The notes beneath the pieces are model-generated. The model did not search any database and had not been told where the DNA came from. It was given only the letters and a program-made list of their open reading frames with translations. Of a DNA stretch of 64,000 nucleotides, positions 1-9,128 are shown piece after piece. The DNA is from Prorocentrum cordatum (lineage: Eukaryota; Sar; Dinophyceae; Prorocentrales; Prorocentraceae). Location: assembly GCA_963575745.1 (NCBI GenBank), contig CAUYUJ010000865.1, positions 37,420 to 101,419 on the forward strand, in the 5' to 3' direction. Position numbers and translations under genes: made by a program. Positions within the stretch are counted from its first letter, which is position 1; each line of letters starts with the position of its first letter.

Positions 1-325
1 ACGGAAATTTCGAGCCTGCACCCGAAGATGGCCCCCCGAGACCGCCAGCACGTCCCAACGAGCCCCAAGAGTCGCAAATGGATCCCCGAGAGGCCCAAAC
101 ATGGCCCCAAAAATGCCTCCACGAGGCCCCCGAGAATCCTTCCCAAGAGACCCCGAGAAGCCTCTATGGGGCCTCTTGTTTACGAACCAAGGCGAAGGCC
201 ACCGGATGAACAAAGAAAGAATATGTGAGCATACAAATACAATGAATGCCGGCCTGCCACGCATGCGGTCAGTGTCGAGGTGCGTGACCAGTTTAACTGA
301 AACCTCAACAAGGAAAGCGAAGTGC
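1..325. repeat. Degenerate GGCCCC/AAGA short-motif repeat, then unassigned DNA
   Basis: Bases 1-180 are built from loosely repeated 10-13 bp blocks of the kind GGCCCC-AAGA / CCCCGAGA. The same composition recurs at 36880-37240, 39140-39720 and, reversed, at 45270-46450. Bases 181-325 hold nothing I can name. Confidence 0.5.
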
Positions 326-568
326 GGAAACCTGACTGGACAAGAACGGGAAGCGTCCTTTGTGTCCTGGGCGTATAAGATGTCCTACGTTCATAGTCTG
401 CGCTGCGCAAGTCTGTCGTGGCGTGCGTGCGTCTGCGCGTGCGCGTGCGTGCGTGGAATATGTGCGTGTGTCCGTGAGTGGCGGTCTGCGGCACTGCTGT
501 GTTATGGCGTGCTGCCCTGCCGTGCTCCTGCGGTCTGCGTGAACGTATGTTGCCGCTCTGTGTGTGCG

Positions 569-571
<3 letters not shown>

Positions 572-630
<59 letters not shown>
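572..630 (+). repeat. (TG)n microsatellite
   Basis: About 29 uninterrupted TG dinucleotides in a longer TG/CG-rich stretch (545-715). The paralogous block at 19435-19560 has a shorter, interrupted version. Confidence 0.95.
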
Positions 631-634
<4 letters not shown>

Positions 635-732
635 CGTCTGTGTGTGTGTGCGTGTGCGTGTGCGTGTGCCTACGTGCGCGTGCCAATGTGCGTGTGCCTG
701 TGGGTGCGGCTGTGTGAATAGATGTTCTACGT

Positions 733-767
733 GTTAAAGTTAAAGTTAAAGACGGGGCCTTAAAGGC
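733..767 (-). repeat. Shared 3'-end module of SL unit U1
   Basis: Read on the minus strand: GCCTTTAAGGCCCCGTC followed by three TTTAAC-type repeats. It is one of eight copies in the window and marks the 3' end of SL-tagged retro-units. Just upstream (about 900-768) the sequence also resembles the U4 and U7 3' UTRs (CTGTCGGCGTTTTGGCCACC). Confidence 0.85.
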
Positions 768-1063
768 AAGTGGTGGCCAAAACGCCGACAGAGGAGGCCA
801 CCTTGGGCCCCCTCCCAGACACGTGCAGCACAGACAGAAGGCGAAGCCTCTGGTATATACTACACAAGTTACCATCAAGTGCAGCACTGACAAGAGCATA
901 TACTACACAAGACTACACCAAGTGCAGGACCGAAAAGAATAGATACAACACAATATTCCAATCGACTCGCAACTGCATTAATCCACTACTCACTGCGTGT
1001 TCTGCGGGGCCTATACGAGCTACAGTCCTCCGCGCAATCTGAGAAGGCGACAAGCTCACTCAC

Positions 1064-2676
1064 TCACTCACCTCTCGCGATTCCTGCACTCCGAGGGCGG
1101 CTCGGGACTCGGCCCCGCCACGCTCCTCGAGCCCGCCCCCGCCGCATCCCCCTCGAGGGGGGGGCGGTCGCGCGGGCAGCCATCCCCTGCAGGGGCCCTC
1201 CGACCGCCCCTCTGGGACGCGCGTCGCCCCCATCGCCGCCCGCCAGCGGGCCTGCGGCAGGCTCCGCAAGGCTGACCCCCGCGGGCGGCTCGGCTCCAGC
1301 GAGGACCTCGGAGCCGTCCACGGACTGCTGCGCCGCCTCCAGCAGCCGCAGCCCCTCCGCCGCCTCGCCGCGCAGGAAGGCCGCCTTGGCCGCGGCGGCG
1401 GCCGCCGGCAGCGTCCACGCCCGCGAGTCCTCCAGCACGCCGCGCTCCGAGTTCTCCTGGGGCTCCTCCTCGATCGACTCCTCGAGGCAGGCCTCCCAAG
1501 CTTCATCCCAAGCCCTCAGTCGGGCCTCCTGGGCAGCTCGCCAAGCTTCGTCGCTGGCCCTCATGCGGGCAAGGACGTCGAAGTCCTGCTCCGCTGGGCC
1601 GCAATCGAAACCGTGCTCGCTGCCATCCGACACGAACTCCTCCTCCTCGAAATCCGCCTCACTCAGCCGCGGGCAGCGGCGGCGTCCGCTCCACTAGAGC
1701 ACGAACCCGCACGCGAACCCGAGCTCCCCGCTGCACCCGCGTCGGCCTCCGCATGCCCGCCCGCGGCTGGCACCTCGAGCCAGGCGTGGGCGATCGCCTC
1801 CCGAGCGCGCCACCAGTCCGCCCCGCGAGAGCCCGCGGGCTCGCGGCCTCCACGTAGGATCGCCGCAGAATGCCTGCTCAGGTACTGCTGCGCGGCGGAC
1901 TCGCGGCCTCCAGGCCCAGCGCTGGCCGAGCAGGCGGCGGCCACCTCGGACGCGCCTGCGCCAGCCCCGGCCGCGCTCACGGCCACGGGCTCGGCGGCAG
2001 AGTCTGACTCCAGCCCGCGCTCGACAAATTGCTCGGCCAGCTCGACGGAGCCAGGTCCCGAGACGGGAGGCAGCGGCACACGGCCAGCAGTGCCTCCGGG
2101 GATCCCTTGCACACCCAGCCCTTCCAGCAGCGCGTCGACGTCAGCCGGCCAGCCCCGCCGCCCCGTTGGTCGACGCGGCCAGAACGGGGCCGCCTCCCGG
2201 CGTAGCCTGGGCTGCGCCGGCGGGAGCTCCACGGGCGGCCCGCCGATGCACAGCTCCACCTCGCAGACGATGGGGCCTCCAGCAGCCGCGGCGCCGGCTC
2301 CACCATCCAGGCGGCCTCCGCGCTGCGCGGCCCTCCACTCCGAAAGGGGAGCGCCTGCCTGCGGGCACTGCCTCGCGCCCAGCGAGACGTTGCGCACCAG
2401 GCGCTTGGCCCCGCTCTCGGGCTCGCCGCGGAGCCGCGACAAGAGGGGGGGCCTGGCCAGCTCCTCGCGGCGGGCAGCCTCGACGGAGACGCCGTCGGCC
2501 TCGCGCGCCGCTCCCCGCAGGTCCAGCGCGCCCCGCAGCCGCGCGCACTCAGCGCGGGCGGCCACCCGCGCGCGGCCGCGGGCCGGGCGGCGAGCGGCCC
2601 TCGGGCCGAGGCGCAAGGTCTCCAATGCGCGCCGCGAAGAAGGCCTCCACAACGAGGGGCAGCCCGCCGCCGCCAT
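1064..2676 (-). pseudogene. Ala-rich protein of SL unit U1, frameshifted
   Basis: Not a recognised family. ATG at 2676 lies 33 nt after the SL and opens a frame to 1663 (337 aa). The likely continuation is in another frame (SEADFEEEEF then SDGSEHGFDCGPAEQDFDVL) down to the stop at 1064, so I place one frameshift near 1665. Motifs shared with other SL units: DWWRAREAIAHAW (U4 has DWWRARAAVARAW), QQYLSRHSAAILRGG (U6 has VQYLARNDAALLSGG), PIVCEVELCIGG (U5 has AIVCEVETCV in an alternative frame) and C-terminal AEGLRLLEAAQ (identical in U5). The protein is acidic towards the C-terminus, with no signal peptide or membrane segment evident. The conservation argues for a once-functional protein family, but its function is unknown. 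Confidence 0.55.
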
Positions 2677-2709
2677 TTCTCGAGCCCGCCCGCGCGCGCC
2701 CGAGGCAGG

Positions 2710-2731
2710 CTTGAGCCAAAATGGCTACGGA
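2710..2731 (-). other. Dinoflagellate spliced-leader relic (perfect)
   Basis: The reverse complement reads TCCGTAGCCATTTTGGCTCA and ends AG, all 22 positions of the DinoSL. The next bases are CCTGCC, not a GT donor, so this is the fused leader of a retroposed mRNA rather than an SL RNA gene. Confidence 0.95.
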
Positions 2732-3698
2732 TGCTCCATGTGTTCTGTCGTGCTCCTGCGTGTTCTGCCGTGCTCCTGCGTGCTCTCGCGTGCTCCTGTG
2801 CATTATGCCATGGTCCTGCTCTGCCGTGCTCCTGTGTGGTTTGCCGTGCTCCTGTGTGTTCTGCCGTGCTCCTGTGTGTTCTGCCGTGCTGCTGGTTGTT
2901 GGTTGTTCTGCAATGCTCCTATGTGTTTTGTGTGCTCTGCCGTGCTCCTGTGTGTTCTGCCGCGCTGCTGTGTATTCTGTGTGTTCGGCCGTGCTCCTCG
3001 TAATCCTGCGTGCTCTGCCGTGCTCCTGTGTGTTCTGCCGTGCACCTGCGTGATCTGCCGACACTTCTGCCGTGTTCCTGTGTGTTCTGCCGTGCCCCTG
3101 TGTGTTCTGCCGTGCTCCTGTGAATTCTGCCGCGCACCTGCTTGTTCTGCCATGCTCCTATGTGTTTTGTGTGTGTGTGTGTGTTCTGCCATGCTCCTGT
3201 TCGTTCTGCCGTGCTCCTCCTGTTCATGTGTTCTGCCGTGCTCCTGTGTGGTTTGCCGTGCTCCTGTGTGTTATGCAGTGTTTCTGTATGTTTTGTGTTA
3301 TGTATGTTCTGTCGTGCACCTGCGTGCTTTGCCGTCCTCCTGTGTGGTTTGCCGTGCTCCGGTGCTTTATGTGTGTGTTCTGCCGTGCTCCTCGTGTTCC
3401 TGTGTGTTATGCCGTGTTCCTGTGTGTTCTGCTGTGCTCCTGTTTGTTCTGCCGTGCTCCCGTGTGTTCTTTGGGTTATGCCATGCTCCCGTGTGTGTTG
3501 CCGTGCTCCTGTGTGTTCTGCCGTGCTCTCGCGCGTTCTCCCCTGCTTGTTCTGCCGTGCTCCTATGTGTTTCATGTGTTCTGCAATGGTCCTGCTGGTT
3601 CTGCCGCGCTCTGTCGTGATCCTCCTGCTCGTGTGTTCTGCCATGCTGTTGTGTTCCTGTGTGTTATGCCGTGTTCCTGTATGGTTTGTGTTCTGCGT
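2732..3698 (+). repeat. 20-bp minisatellite TGCTCCTGTGTGTTCTGCCG
   Basis: Nearly 1 kb of head-to-tail, variably degenerate 20-bp units lying between the SL of U1 and the 3' end of U2. The long open frames through it (peptides such as AEHTGARQNTQEHGR) reflect the repeat length and composition, not genes. Confidence 0.93.
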
Positions 3699-3733
3699 GT
3701 TAAGGTTAAGGTTAAAGACGGGGCCTTCGAGGC
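3699..3733 (-). repeat. 3'-end module of SL unit U2
   Basis: Minus strand: GCCTCGAAGGCCCCGTC followed by TTTAACCTTAACCTTAAC. This is a slightly diverged copy of the common 3' end. Confidence 0.85.
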
Positions 3734-3869
3734 ACTGGGAAGGGGAAAAAAACGAGGACAGGGCCAGGCGGGACCAAAGTTCCCGAGAGACGCCGGGCCC
3801 CAAGCAAAGCCAGACACGCGAGCCTACTCACAAGGGAGCAACAGGCGCAGGCGGAAGGCAGCGAGGCCT

Positions 3870-4835
3870 TCACTCACTCTCAGACTCCAGGCCGCGGTGC
3901 GCCAGGCGGCGGCGGACCCTGCGGCTCACCTGGCCGTCGCTCGCCGCTGCGCCCGCGGCAGGGTTCGCATCCTCGGTGGCTTCTTTCGCGTCGAGGGGCC
4001 CAGCGCTCGTCGGGCCTGGGCGCCTCTGGGGCAAGCTGGCCGCCGCAGCCTCCTCCGCCAGCGCCGCCGCAGGGGCCGCTGGGCCGCTGCCAGAGCTGCT
4101 GGTCGCAGCTGAGGCCTCGCCTGCAGGCTGCGCTTCCATGCCGAGCCATTCCAGGTAGCGCTCCTGAGCGTGCCCTGGCACTGGCCCTTGCGAGCGCAAG
4201 GTAGGGATGCCCTCTCCCTTCACTCTCTGCTTGTCCGCTTGCGGCCTGCCTCCAGGATGAAGCCCTCGCTCCCGCAGGCTGCGCTGATTCCTGCCTGACT
4301 TGTTTGTCAGGTAGCTGGGCCCTGGGCACTGCGCCTTCAGGCGAGACTTACCTCCCGCGTTGCTGCCCAGTACCTTGTAGGCGCCGCACTTGGGGCAGGC
4401 CGCGATCTCCTGGGTGCCCTCGCCTCCGCCCGCGCAGGCGTAGCTGAGCACGTGCCCCAGGATGCTGAAGGCGACAGCGGTAGCCGAGAGGGTTGCCGCA
4501 CTGCTCCCCGTCGAGCTGCTGCTCTCCAGGCGCAGCCGCTTGGCAGGAGCGCCGCCGCCGAAGGCCTCTCCAGCCAGGGGGGGCTCCGCAGCTGCAGCGG
4601 CCAGCACCTGGCGGCGCTCGCCAGCAAGAGGGAGCCCTTCGCTACTATTGGCCGAGACGTCGAGGTACAGCTTGCCGTTGGGCCTGCCATCGACTGGCTG
4701 CCGAAGCCTCCAGACCCTCATCGTCCAGTGCGCGTTGGAGATGTAGGCCCCTCGCGCGTGCTGCCCCTTCGCGCGCAGCTCGACTCCTGGCTCGAGCAGT
4801 TGTCCGATGGCGTCCCCGAACAACAGCCGCAGCAA
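3870..4835 (-). CDS. U2 C-terminal zinc-ribbon region of LINE ORF2, RNase H missing
   Basis: Open for 321 codons to a stop at 3870. It begins in the region homologous to U7 'DALGAYVSKTHWT' (here HARGAYISNAHWT), then PNGKLYLDVSANSSEGLPL, where U7 has the whole RNase H between 'KLYLD' and 'CEGLPP'. Next come AKRLRLESSSSTGS, AFSILGHVLSYACAG and a zinc ribbon AACPKCGAYKVLG with a third Cys in QCPG. RGLHPGGRPQ and KGEGIPTLRSQGP, near-identical to U7, follow. The RNase H catalytic Asp and Glu are absent, so only the putative nucleic-acid-binding tail remains. The frame is continuous across the junction at 4662/4661. Confidence 0.75.
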   Translation of the reverse strand: MLRLLFGDAIGQLLEPGVELRAKGQHARGAYISNAHWTMRVWRLRQPVDGRPNGKLYLDVSANSSEGLPLAGERRQVLAAAAAEPPLAGEAFGGGAPAKRLRLESSSSTGSSAATLSATAVAFSILGHVLSYACAGGGEGTQEIAACPKCGAYKVLGSNAGGKSRLKAQCPGPSYLTNKSGRNQRSLRERGLHPGGRPQADKQRVKGEGIPTLRSQGPVPGHAQERYLEWLGMEAQPAGEASAATSSSGSGPAAPAAALAEEAAAASLPQRRPGPTSAGPLDAKEATEDANPAAGAAASDGQVSRRVRRRLAHRGLESESE

Positions 4836-5480
4836 GAGGTGGTCGCAGCTGAGCGTCTGCCTCTCATGGCGGTTGGGGCCAGCAGGGCAACCGAGCTTAC
4901 CTCAAAGCTCATCGCCAGCGGCCCGAGGGACATGGGATCGAACGCGTCGCCGAGGTCCACGACCATGCTCCGCTCCGACTGGAAGTGCCAGCCGAACCGC
5001 TCCAAGGACCGCACAACCGCGTCGGCGGGCGAGGCGCAGCGCACCGCCGTGGTGGCCCTGGCGTGCCTGGCCGCTGCCGCCTCCAGCTTCCGAACGCGTA
5101 CCCCGAGTGGCAGCTCGGCTGCCTGATGCAGGTCCGCTCTCATTGCCATCGCCTCGGGATGCCCAGGTGCGCCTGCTTGGCCCATGGGTTCGCCCCACTC
5201 GCTAGTGCCGAACACGTGGGCCCCGACCTCGTACTCCTCCGCGCCCTGGGGCATGAGGACAATGCTGGGCCCAGCGGCGTGCCCCAGGAACCTGGGCTGG
5301 TCGCTGACGTCGATGCCGTGGGACTCCACCAGGGCGCCCTCGACGCGGCCGCACACTTGCTGGTGCAAGCCCGCTGCCCTGGTCTGACTAGGCGCTCGTT
5401 GGCCCTGGCTGCGCCCCTCCGACGCGGCCCCCAGTGGCGCGGCCAGCATGACGAGCAGCCAGAGGAGCCAGGTCCGCTGC
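4836..5480 (-). pseudogene. U2 remnant of LINE EN-RT linker and post-RT region
   Basis: Read mainly in the frame ending at 4718. SHGIDVSDQPRFLGHAAGP matches U7 IHGIDDTDLPRYLGRAAGP; GTSEWGEPMGQAGAPGHPEA matches U7 DTSEWGDLVSQAGLHGDPEA. It then jumps at 5144/5143 to MRADLHQAAELP and ERFGWHFQSERSMVVDLGD, which match U7 sequence lying 1.5 kb further on, after the RT. No RT motifs A-D remain. Confidence 0.7.
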
Positions 5481-5561
5481 CTCTGCAGCCAACTCCCGCT
5501 TGCATGCCTGGGCCACCGTCGGCCACTCGCCATGCGCCCTGCCGCACCGCTCGGCTTGGCC

Positions 5562-6176
5562 TCACACAGTTGCTGGCTGTGGCTGCCAGGGGCTGCCGCT
5601 ACCTGCGAGATCGCCATCGTCGCTGCTGATCTCCTCCATGGGGCAGGACTCAGCCCACGGCGCACGCTTGGGGGCCACAGGGGCCCCCTCGAGCTGCGCC
5701 CGCACTGCCTCCACCTGGGCGCGGATGGCTGCCCAGGCCACCTCGAAGTTGCTGGAGCCCCAGGCCTCGGGCAACTTCTCCAGCTGCATGAGGAGCCCCG
5801 GCGCCTGGCTGGCCCCTGCCCACTCGGCAGCACGCTGGCGGCGCAGCGCCTCGGCCTCTTCGCGGGCCGCCTCCTCGAGCACCTGGAGCGCGCGGCTCGC
5901 CTCCTCAACCTCCGCGTCGAGCTCCGCGAGCTCCTCCTGGGCCTTCTGGAGCTGGGCCTCGACGAGGTTACGCGCCGCCTGCTTCTGCTCGAGCTCCTGG
6001 CGGGCTGCGCGGAGCCGCTTCCCACCCTTGCTGATGGCGATCGCCTCCCTGTGGAGCTGCGCTGCCCGTGGCAGGGAGGATGCCCCCTGCTCTGCTGCCG
6101 CCTCGTGGGCCCTGACCAGCTCGGCGCGCTTCGCCCCCAGCTGGCTGGCCACGACGTCGGTGAAGCAGCCGTCCAC
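5562..6176 (-). pseudogene. U2 LINE ORF1 coiled-coil segment
   Basis: A 204-aa open stretch homologous to U7 ORF1: SFTDVVASQL and SSNFEVAWAAIR in U7, CFTDVVASQL and SSNFEVAWAAIR here, with a shared APWA(D/E)SCPMEE motif. The middle is Glu/Ala/Gln-rich heptad-like sequence (LEQKQAARNLVEAQLQKAQE), so a coiled coil for ORF1 self-association is likely. It is frameshifted relative to the zinc-finger part just upstream. Confidence 0.7.
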
Positions 6177-6189
6177 GCCGTCAGGCGGC

Positions 6190-6692
6190 TCAGCCTGCAG
6201 CGCCTCGAGCTGATCGACGGCCGCCTAGGGCCTCTCGATCGCCGTGGCACCTCCACCGCTGGGCGCCCCACTCGCTGCCGACGCCGAGGTCTGCGACTTG
6301 GCGGGCGCCTCGCGCGAGGCCGCACTGCGGGCCTGCTTCTGGGCACGGCGCCCCCGTGGCTGATCCACCCATCCGTCCTTGTCTGCCTTGGGCCTCGCCA
6401 TTGGCGGGTGACCTTCCCAGCGCCCAGGGCGGGGCCGCGTGCCCGCAGCCAAGGCACGAGGCGCGCCAGTCCCTGTTCCATCCTCCGCAGCTGCGCATCC
6501 AGTAGGACTTGCCGCGCCTGCTGCTGCCGCCGCCGCACGGGGGCCTCGCCATGGCCACTGCAGAGCTGGCCGAGGGGCCGCACCTTCGCGCCGCAAAAGC
6601 AGGAAGCACAAACTCGAAGTGCATTGGCCCCAAGCGCGGAGACCCTCGCGCTCAGAGCGCCGCGAACGACTCGCGGTCGTCGGGTTCTCCAT
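6190..6692 (-). pseudogene. U2 LINE ORF1 N-terminus with damaged zinc finger
   Basis: The SL-proximal ATG at 6692 opens MENPTTASRSRRSEREG. The zinc-finger segment lies in a second frame (SYWMRSCGGWNRDWRASCLG), where the first zinc Cys seen in U7 (YWMCSCGG) is Arg. The KADKDGWVDQPRGRRAQ stretch is back in the ATG frame. At least two frameshifts and a lost zinc ligand make this non-functional as read. Confidence 0.7.
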
Positions 6693-6695
6693 GGC

Positions 6696-6717
6696 CTTGA
6701 GCCACAATGTCTACGGA
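6696..6717 (-). other. Spliced-leader relic (two mismatches)
   Basis: Minus strand TCCGTAGACATTGTGGCTCA then AG: DinoSL with two substitutions (GCCATTTT to GACATTGT). The ATG of U2 follows after GCC. Confidence 0.85.
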
Positions 6718-7429
6718 GTGTGTTATGCGTGTTCTGCCGTGCACCTGCGTATTCTGCCGTGCTCATGTGCTTTCTGCCGTGTTCTTATGTATCATGTGTG
6801 GTCTGCCGTGTTCCTCGTGCTCCTGTGTGTTCTGCCGTGCTCCTGTGTCTGCTGTGTTCCTGTTTGTTCTGCCGTGCGCCCGTGTGCTCTTTGGGTTATG
6901 CCGTGCTTCTGTGTGTTTTGCCGTGCTCCTGCGTGTTCTGCCGTGCTCCCGCCCGTTCTGCCGTGCTTTTGCGTGTTGGGTTGCCGTGATCCTGCCCATT
7001 GTCTGAAGATGTCTCGCGCCAAAAGCTCAGAATTAACACGCAAGGTCTTACATCTGCCTTTTCAACCGTGCACCTATATGTTCTGCCGTGCTCCTATGTG
7101 TGCTGCCGTGCTCCTTTGTGTTCTGCCGCGCTCCTGCTTGTTCTGCCGTATTGCTACTTGGGTTTTTGTGTTTTGTATGTGTGCTCTGCCGTGTTCCTGC
7201 TTGTTCTGCCGTGCTCTGCCGTATTCCCCCACCTCCTGTGTTCTGCCGTGCTCCTGTGTGTTTTGCCGTGCTCCTGTATGTTATGTGTTCTGTGTCCTGC
7301 CGTGCACCTGCGTGTTCTGCCGTGCTCCTGTGTGTTTCACCGTGTTCCCATGCATTCTGCGTGTTCTGCCGTGTTCCTCGTGTTCCTGTGTTATGCGGTG
7401 CTCCTGTGTGTTTTGTCGTGTTCCTGTTT
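6718..7429 (+). repeat. 20-bp minisatellite between U2 and U3, interrupted
   Basis: Same 20-bp unit as 2732-3698. Bases 6965-7060 are not unit sequence. They match 9130-9215 (GTTGGGTTG-CGTGATCCTGCCCATT, GATGTCTC, ACACGCA-GGTCTTA), so U2 and U3 have the same DNA immediately 5' of their SLs. Confidence 0.9.
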
Positions 7430-7464
7430 GTTAAAGTTAAAGTTAAAGACGGGGCCTTCAAGGC
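7430..7464 (-). repeat. 3'-end module of SL unit U3
   Basis: Minus strand GCCTTGAAGGCCCCGTC plus three TTTAAC repeats: the consensus form of the module. Confidence 0.9.
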
Positions 7465-8943
7465 GTAGGGGGGGGAAGGAAAAGGAACCGGGGGGCCTCT
7501 AGGGGCACCGAGCGCCACCCGAGACACGCCCTCCCGAGAGGGGCCGCCTAGGGCCGCCTCTCCCCGCGGGGGCCGCACTGGGCCTCCACCGCGGCCGCAC
7601 CGCAAGGCGAGAACATATCTACATACAGAATGCAACTGCCCGCCCCACGCACTACTCTTGGGCCGCGTCGTGCAACGCGCACGGGCCAAGAGACCGTCGA
7701 GGGGCCGCGCGCGCTCCTCGGCATCTGGACAACCTGCACTGCCGAGGCGGACGCCGAGGGCGCGGGCCTCGGCCCAGTCCAGGAGTGACTCAACTCCCGA
7801 CTTCGGCCCCTGGGCCGCATACGCCACCGCCGCCACCGAGAAGTCGTCCAGGAATGACACGAACCCGCACTCCGAGCCCGCGTGGCCATCGCCCGCCGTG
7901 CAGCCGACGGAGTCCGGGACCAGGGGCTCCATGCCGACGGCGTGCTCGATGGCCGAGTCTCCCACGGGCCCCTCCACGATGTCGTCGCTGCCGGCGCAGC
8001 AACCGCCCAGGTGCGGCACGACGTCGTCGGCATACTCGACTGGCCAGCGAATAGACGGCCTCGAAGAGCCAGCATCGCTGGCATCAGCACTGCCGTCCAC
8101 GCTGGCACGACCGCTGGCACCACGCTCTGCACTAGCATGTCCCAAGACGGGAGGCAGCGGCGCACGACCTACCCTGTCCGCAGGAGCCAGGGCCCCGCAG
8201 CCCAACGCCTCGACCACCGACTCGGCGGTCGCCACGCAGCTCCGCAGGCTGAGGGGGACGCGCGGCACGGCCCCGCCCCGCAGCGGCGCGCGCCGCAACC
8301 GGCACGGCAACGCGCCTGACCGCCGGCGCGCCCGTGGCCCCGCGGGATGGCAGGGCTCCGCGGCGGGCTCGGCGACGCAGACCTCGACAGCGACGTCGCT
8401 CTCCCACGCCGCGCCCACGCTCTCCAGCTCGTCCTGCCCCGTCTTGCCCCCGAGCTCCGCCGCCAGGCTCCGCTCGGAGGCAGAAAGGCCCGAGCCGCCG
8501 TCGCCCTCGCCGTCGCCAGTGCTCGGCGCGGGCGAAACCTGCACAGCCCCTGCAGCCAACTGCGCCTCGAGGTCGATCGCCAGGATCGCACCAGGAGGAA
8601 GCAGCTGCGTCGCCTCGGGCACGGGCCGCAGCCGCGCCTGCCCAGGCGGCGGGGCGTGCCGCGCCCAGTTCCCCAAGGCGAGGTCCCCCAGCGCCTGGAA
8701 GCCGTCCTTGACCCCGAGGACCCGCGCGGCCGCGATCGTCTCCCCGAACTTGGGAGCGTGGGCGCCCACGCGGTCGGCGAGCTGCCAGTGAGCCTCCAGG
8801 GAACGCCGGAGGGCAGCCGCACGCCACGCCAGCGCCGCCGCCCGCGACTCCCCGATGGCACGCCGATGCTCCCGCCGCAGCCGCCGCGCAAGCGCGCGGG
8901 CGGAGGCTGCCGCCCAGGCCGCCCCGCATCCAGAATGCCCCAT
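7465..8943 (-). CDS. Uncharacterised Ala/Gly-rich protein of SL unit U3
   Basis: Not recognised. ATG at 8943 lies 49 nt after the SL. The frame stays open through the unit and runs on without a stop through the 3' module into the repeats (formally to 7048); I stop the annotation at the module. The N-terminus is Ala/Arg-rich and helical-looking (MGHSGCGAAWAAASARALAR, LEAHWQLADRVGAHAPKFGE). The middle has LPPGAILAIDLEAQLAAGAV, RAPLPPVLGHAS (compare VPLPPVSGPGS in U1) and an acidic stretch EYADDVVPHLGGCCAGSDDI. This is the only SL unit here whose main frame has no internal stop. The missing natural stop suggests a frameshift or mutation near the C-terminus. Function unknown. Confidence 0.5.
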
Positions 8944-8992
8944 GGCCGCTAGCGAGCGCGCGCGCCCGAGGGCCTGCCGCCAGCCAGGCTCG

Positions 8993-9014
8993 CTTGAGCC
9001 AAAATGGCTACGGA
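8993..9014 (-). other. Dinoflagellate spliced-leader relic (perfect)
   Basis: Minus strand TCCGTAGCCATTTTGGCTCA then AG, followed by CGAGCC rather than a GT donor. Confidence 0.95.
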
Positions 9015-9128
9015 TGTGTTCCTGCTTGTTCTGCCGTGCTCCCGTGTGTTCTGTGGGTTCTGCCGTGCTCTTGTGAAGGTTGCCGTGCTCCTGTGTGTTG
9101 CGCCGTGCTCACGCGCGTTCTGCACTGT
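9015..9128 (+). repeat. 20-bp minisatellite, short array 5' of U3
   Basis: About five degenerate copies of the TGTTCTGCCGTGCTCCTGTG unit ending in TTGGGTTGTCGTGATCCTGC, the same terminus as inside 6718-7429. Confidence 0.85.

Larger units (their letters stand above)
326..770 (+). repeat. Duplicated block; uninterrupted paralogue of the foldback insertion site
   Basis: Bases 326-379 match 13613-13669 (GGACAAGAACGGGAAGCGTC is shared), and bases 380-770 match 19260-19620 (CCTACGTTC, TCTGCGCTGCGCAAGTC, GTGGAATATGTGC and CTGCCGTGCTCCTGCGGTCT all shared). The two matching blocks are contiguous here but separated by 5.6 kb of palindrome at 13670-19251. This copy therefore looks like an empty insertion site. 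It also shows that U1 and U4 have the same 3' flanking DNA. Confidence 0.8.
733..2731 (-). mobile_element. SL-tagged non-autonomous retro-unit U1
   Basis: A 2-kb unit on the minus strand bounded by a perfect spliced-leader relic at 2710-2731 and the 3'-end module at 733-767. Its body holds an Ala/Arg-rich reading frame with one apparent frameshift, and a GTGAGTGAGTGAG run directly after the stop, as in LINE U7. No enzymatic domain is visible. I infer a non-autonomous element, or retroposed mRNA, moved by LINE machinery that recognises the common 3' end. Confidence 0.75.
3699..6717 (-). mobile_element. U2: SL-tagged LINE copy lacking EN, RT and RNase H
   Basis: Same family as LINE U7 (26623-33279). 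Both start with the SL relic and GCC-ATG-GAG-(C/A)AC-CCG-ACG-ACC-GC, and both carry the same zinc finger, coiled coil, linker, a 'GWHF.SER' region and a C-terminal zinc ribbon. U2 is 3.0 kb against 6.7 kb. The missing DNA corresponds to three blocks of U7: endonuclease (about 31921-30917), reverse transcriptase (30504-28967) and RNase H (28252-27707). The junctions in U2 lie near 5360, at 5144/5143 and at 4662/4661. The last two keep the reading frame and correspond in U7 to segments GT...CAG and GA...CAG. I infer a retrocopy of a spliced LINE transcript. A non-autonomous derivative made by ordinary deletion is the alternative. Confidence 0.8.
7430..9014 (-). mobile_element. SL-tagged non-autonomous retro-unit U3
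   Basis: Perfect SL at 8993-9014, one long reading frame, a 3' UTR containing GGGCAGTTGCATTCTGTATG (also in U5 and U6) and the 3'-end module at 7430-7464. At 1.6 kb it has no catalytic domain. Confidence 0.78.

Noticed and set aside
2732-3698. Long reading frames through the 20-bp minisatellite (Cys/Val/Leu-rich on plus, AEHTGARQNTQEHGR on minus)
   Set aside because: The repeat happens to lack stops in several frames. The peptide repeats follow the DNA period and appear equally at every array.
4718-6766. A 682-codon minus-strand ORF as a single protein
   Set aside because: Only its C-terminal third matches LINE sequence. Upstream, the conserved zinc-finger and coiled-coil residues lie in other frames.
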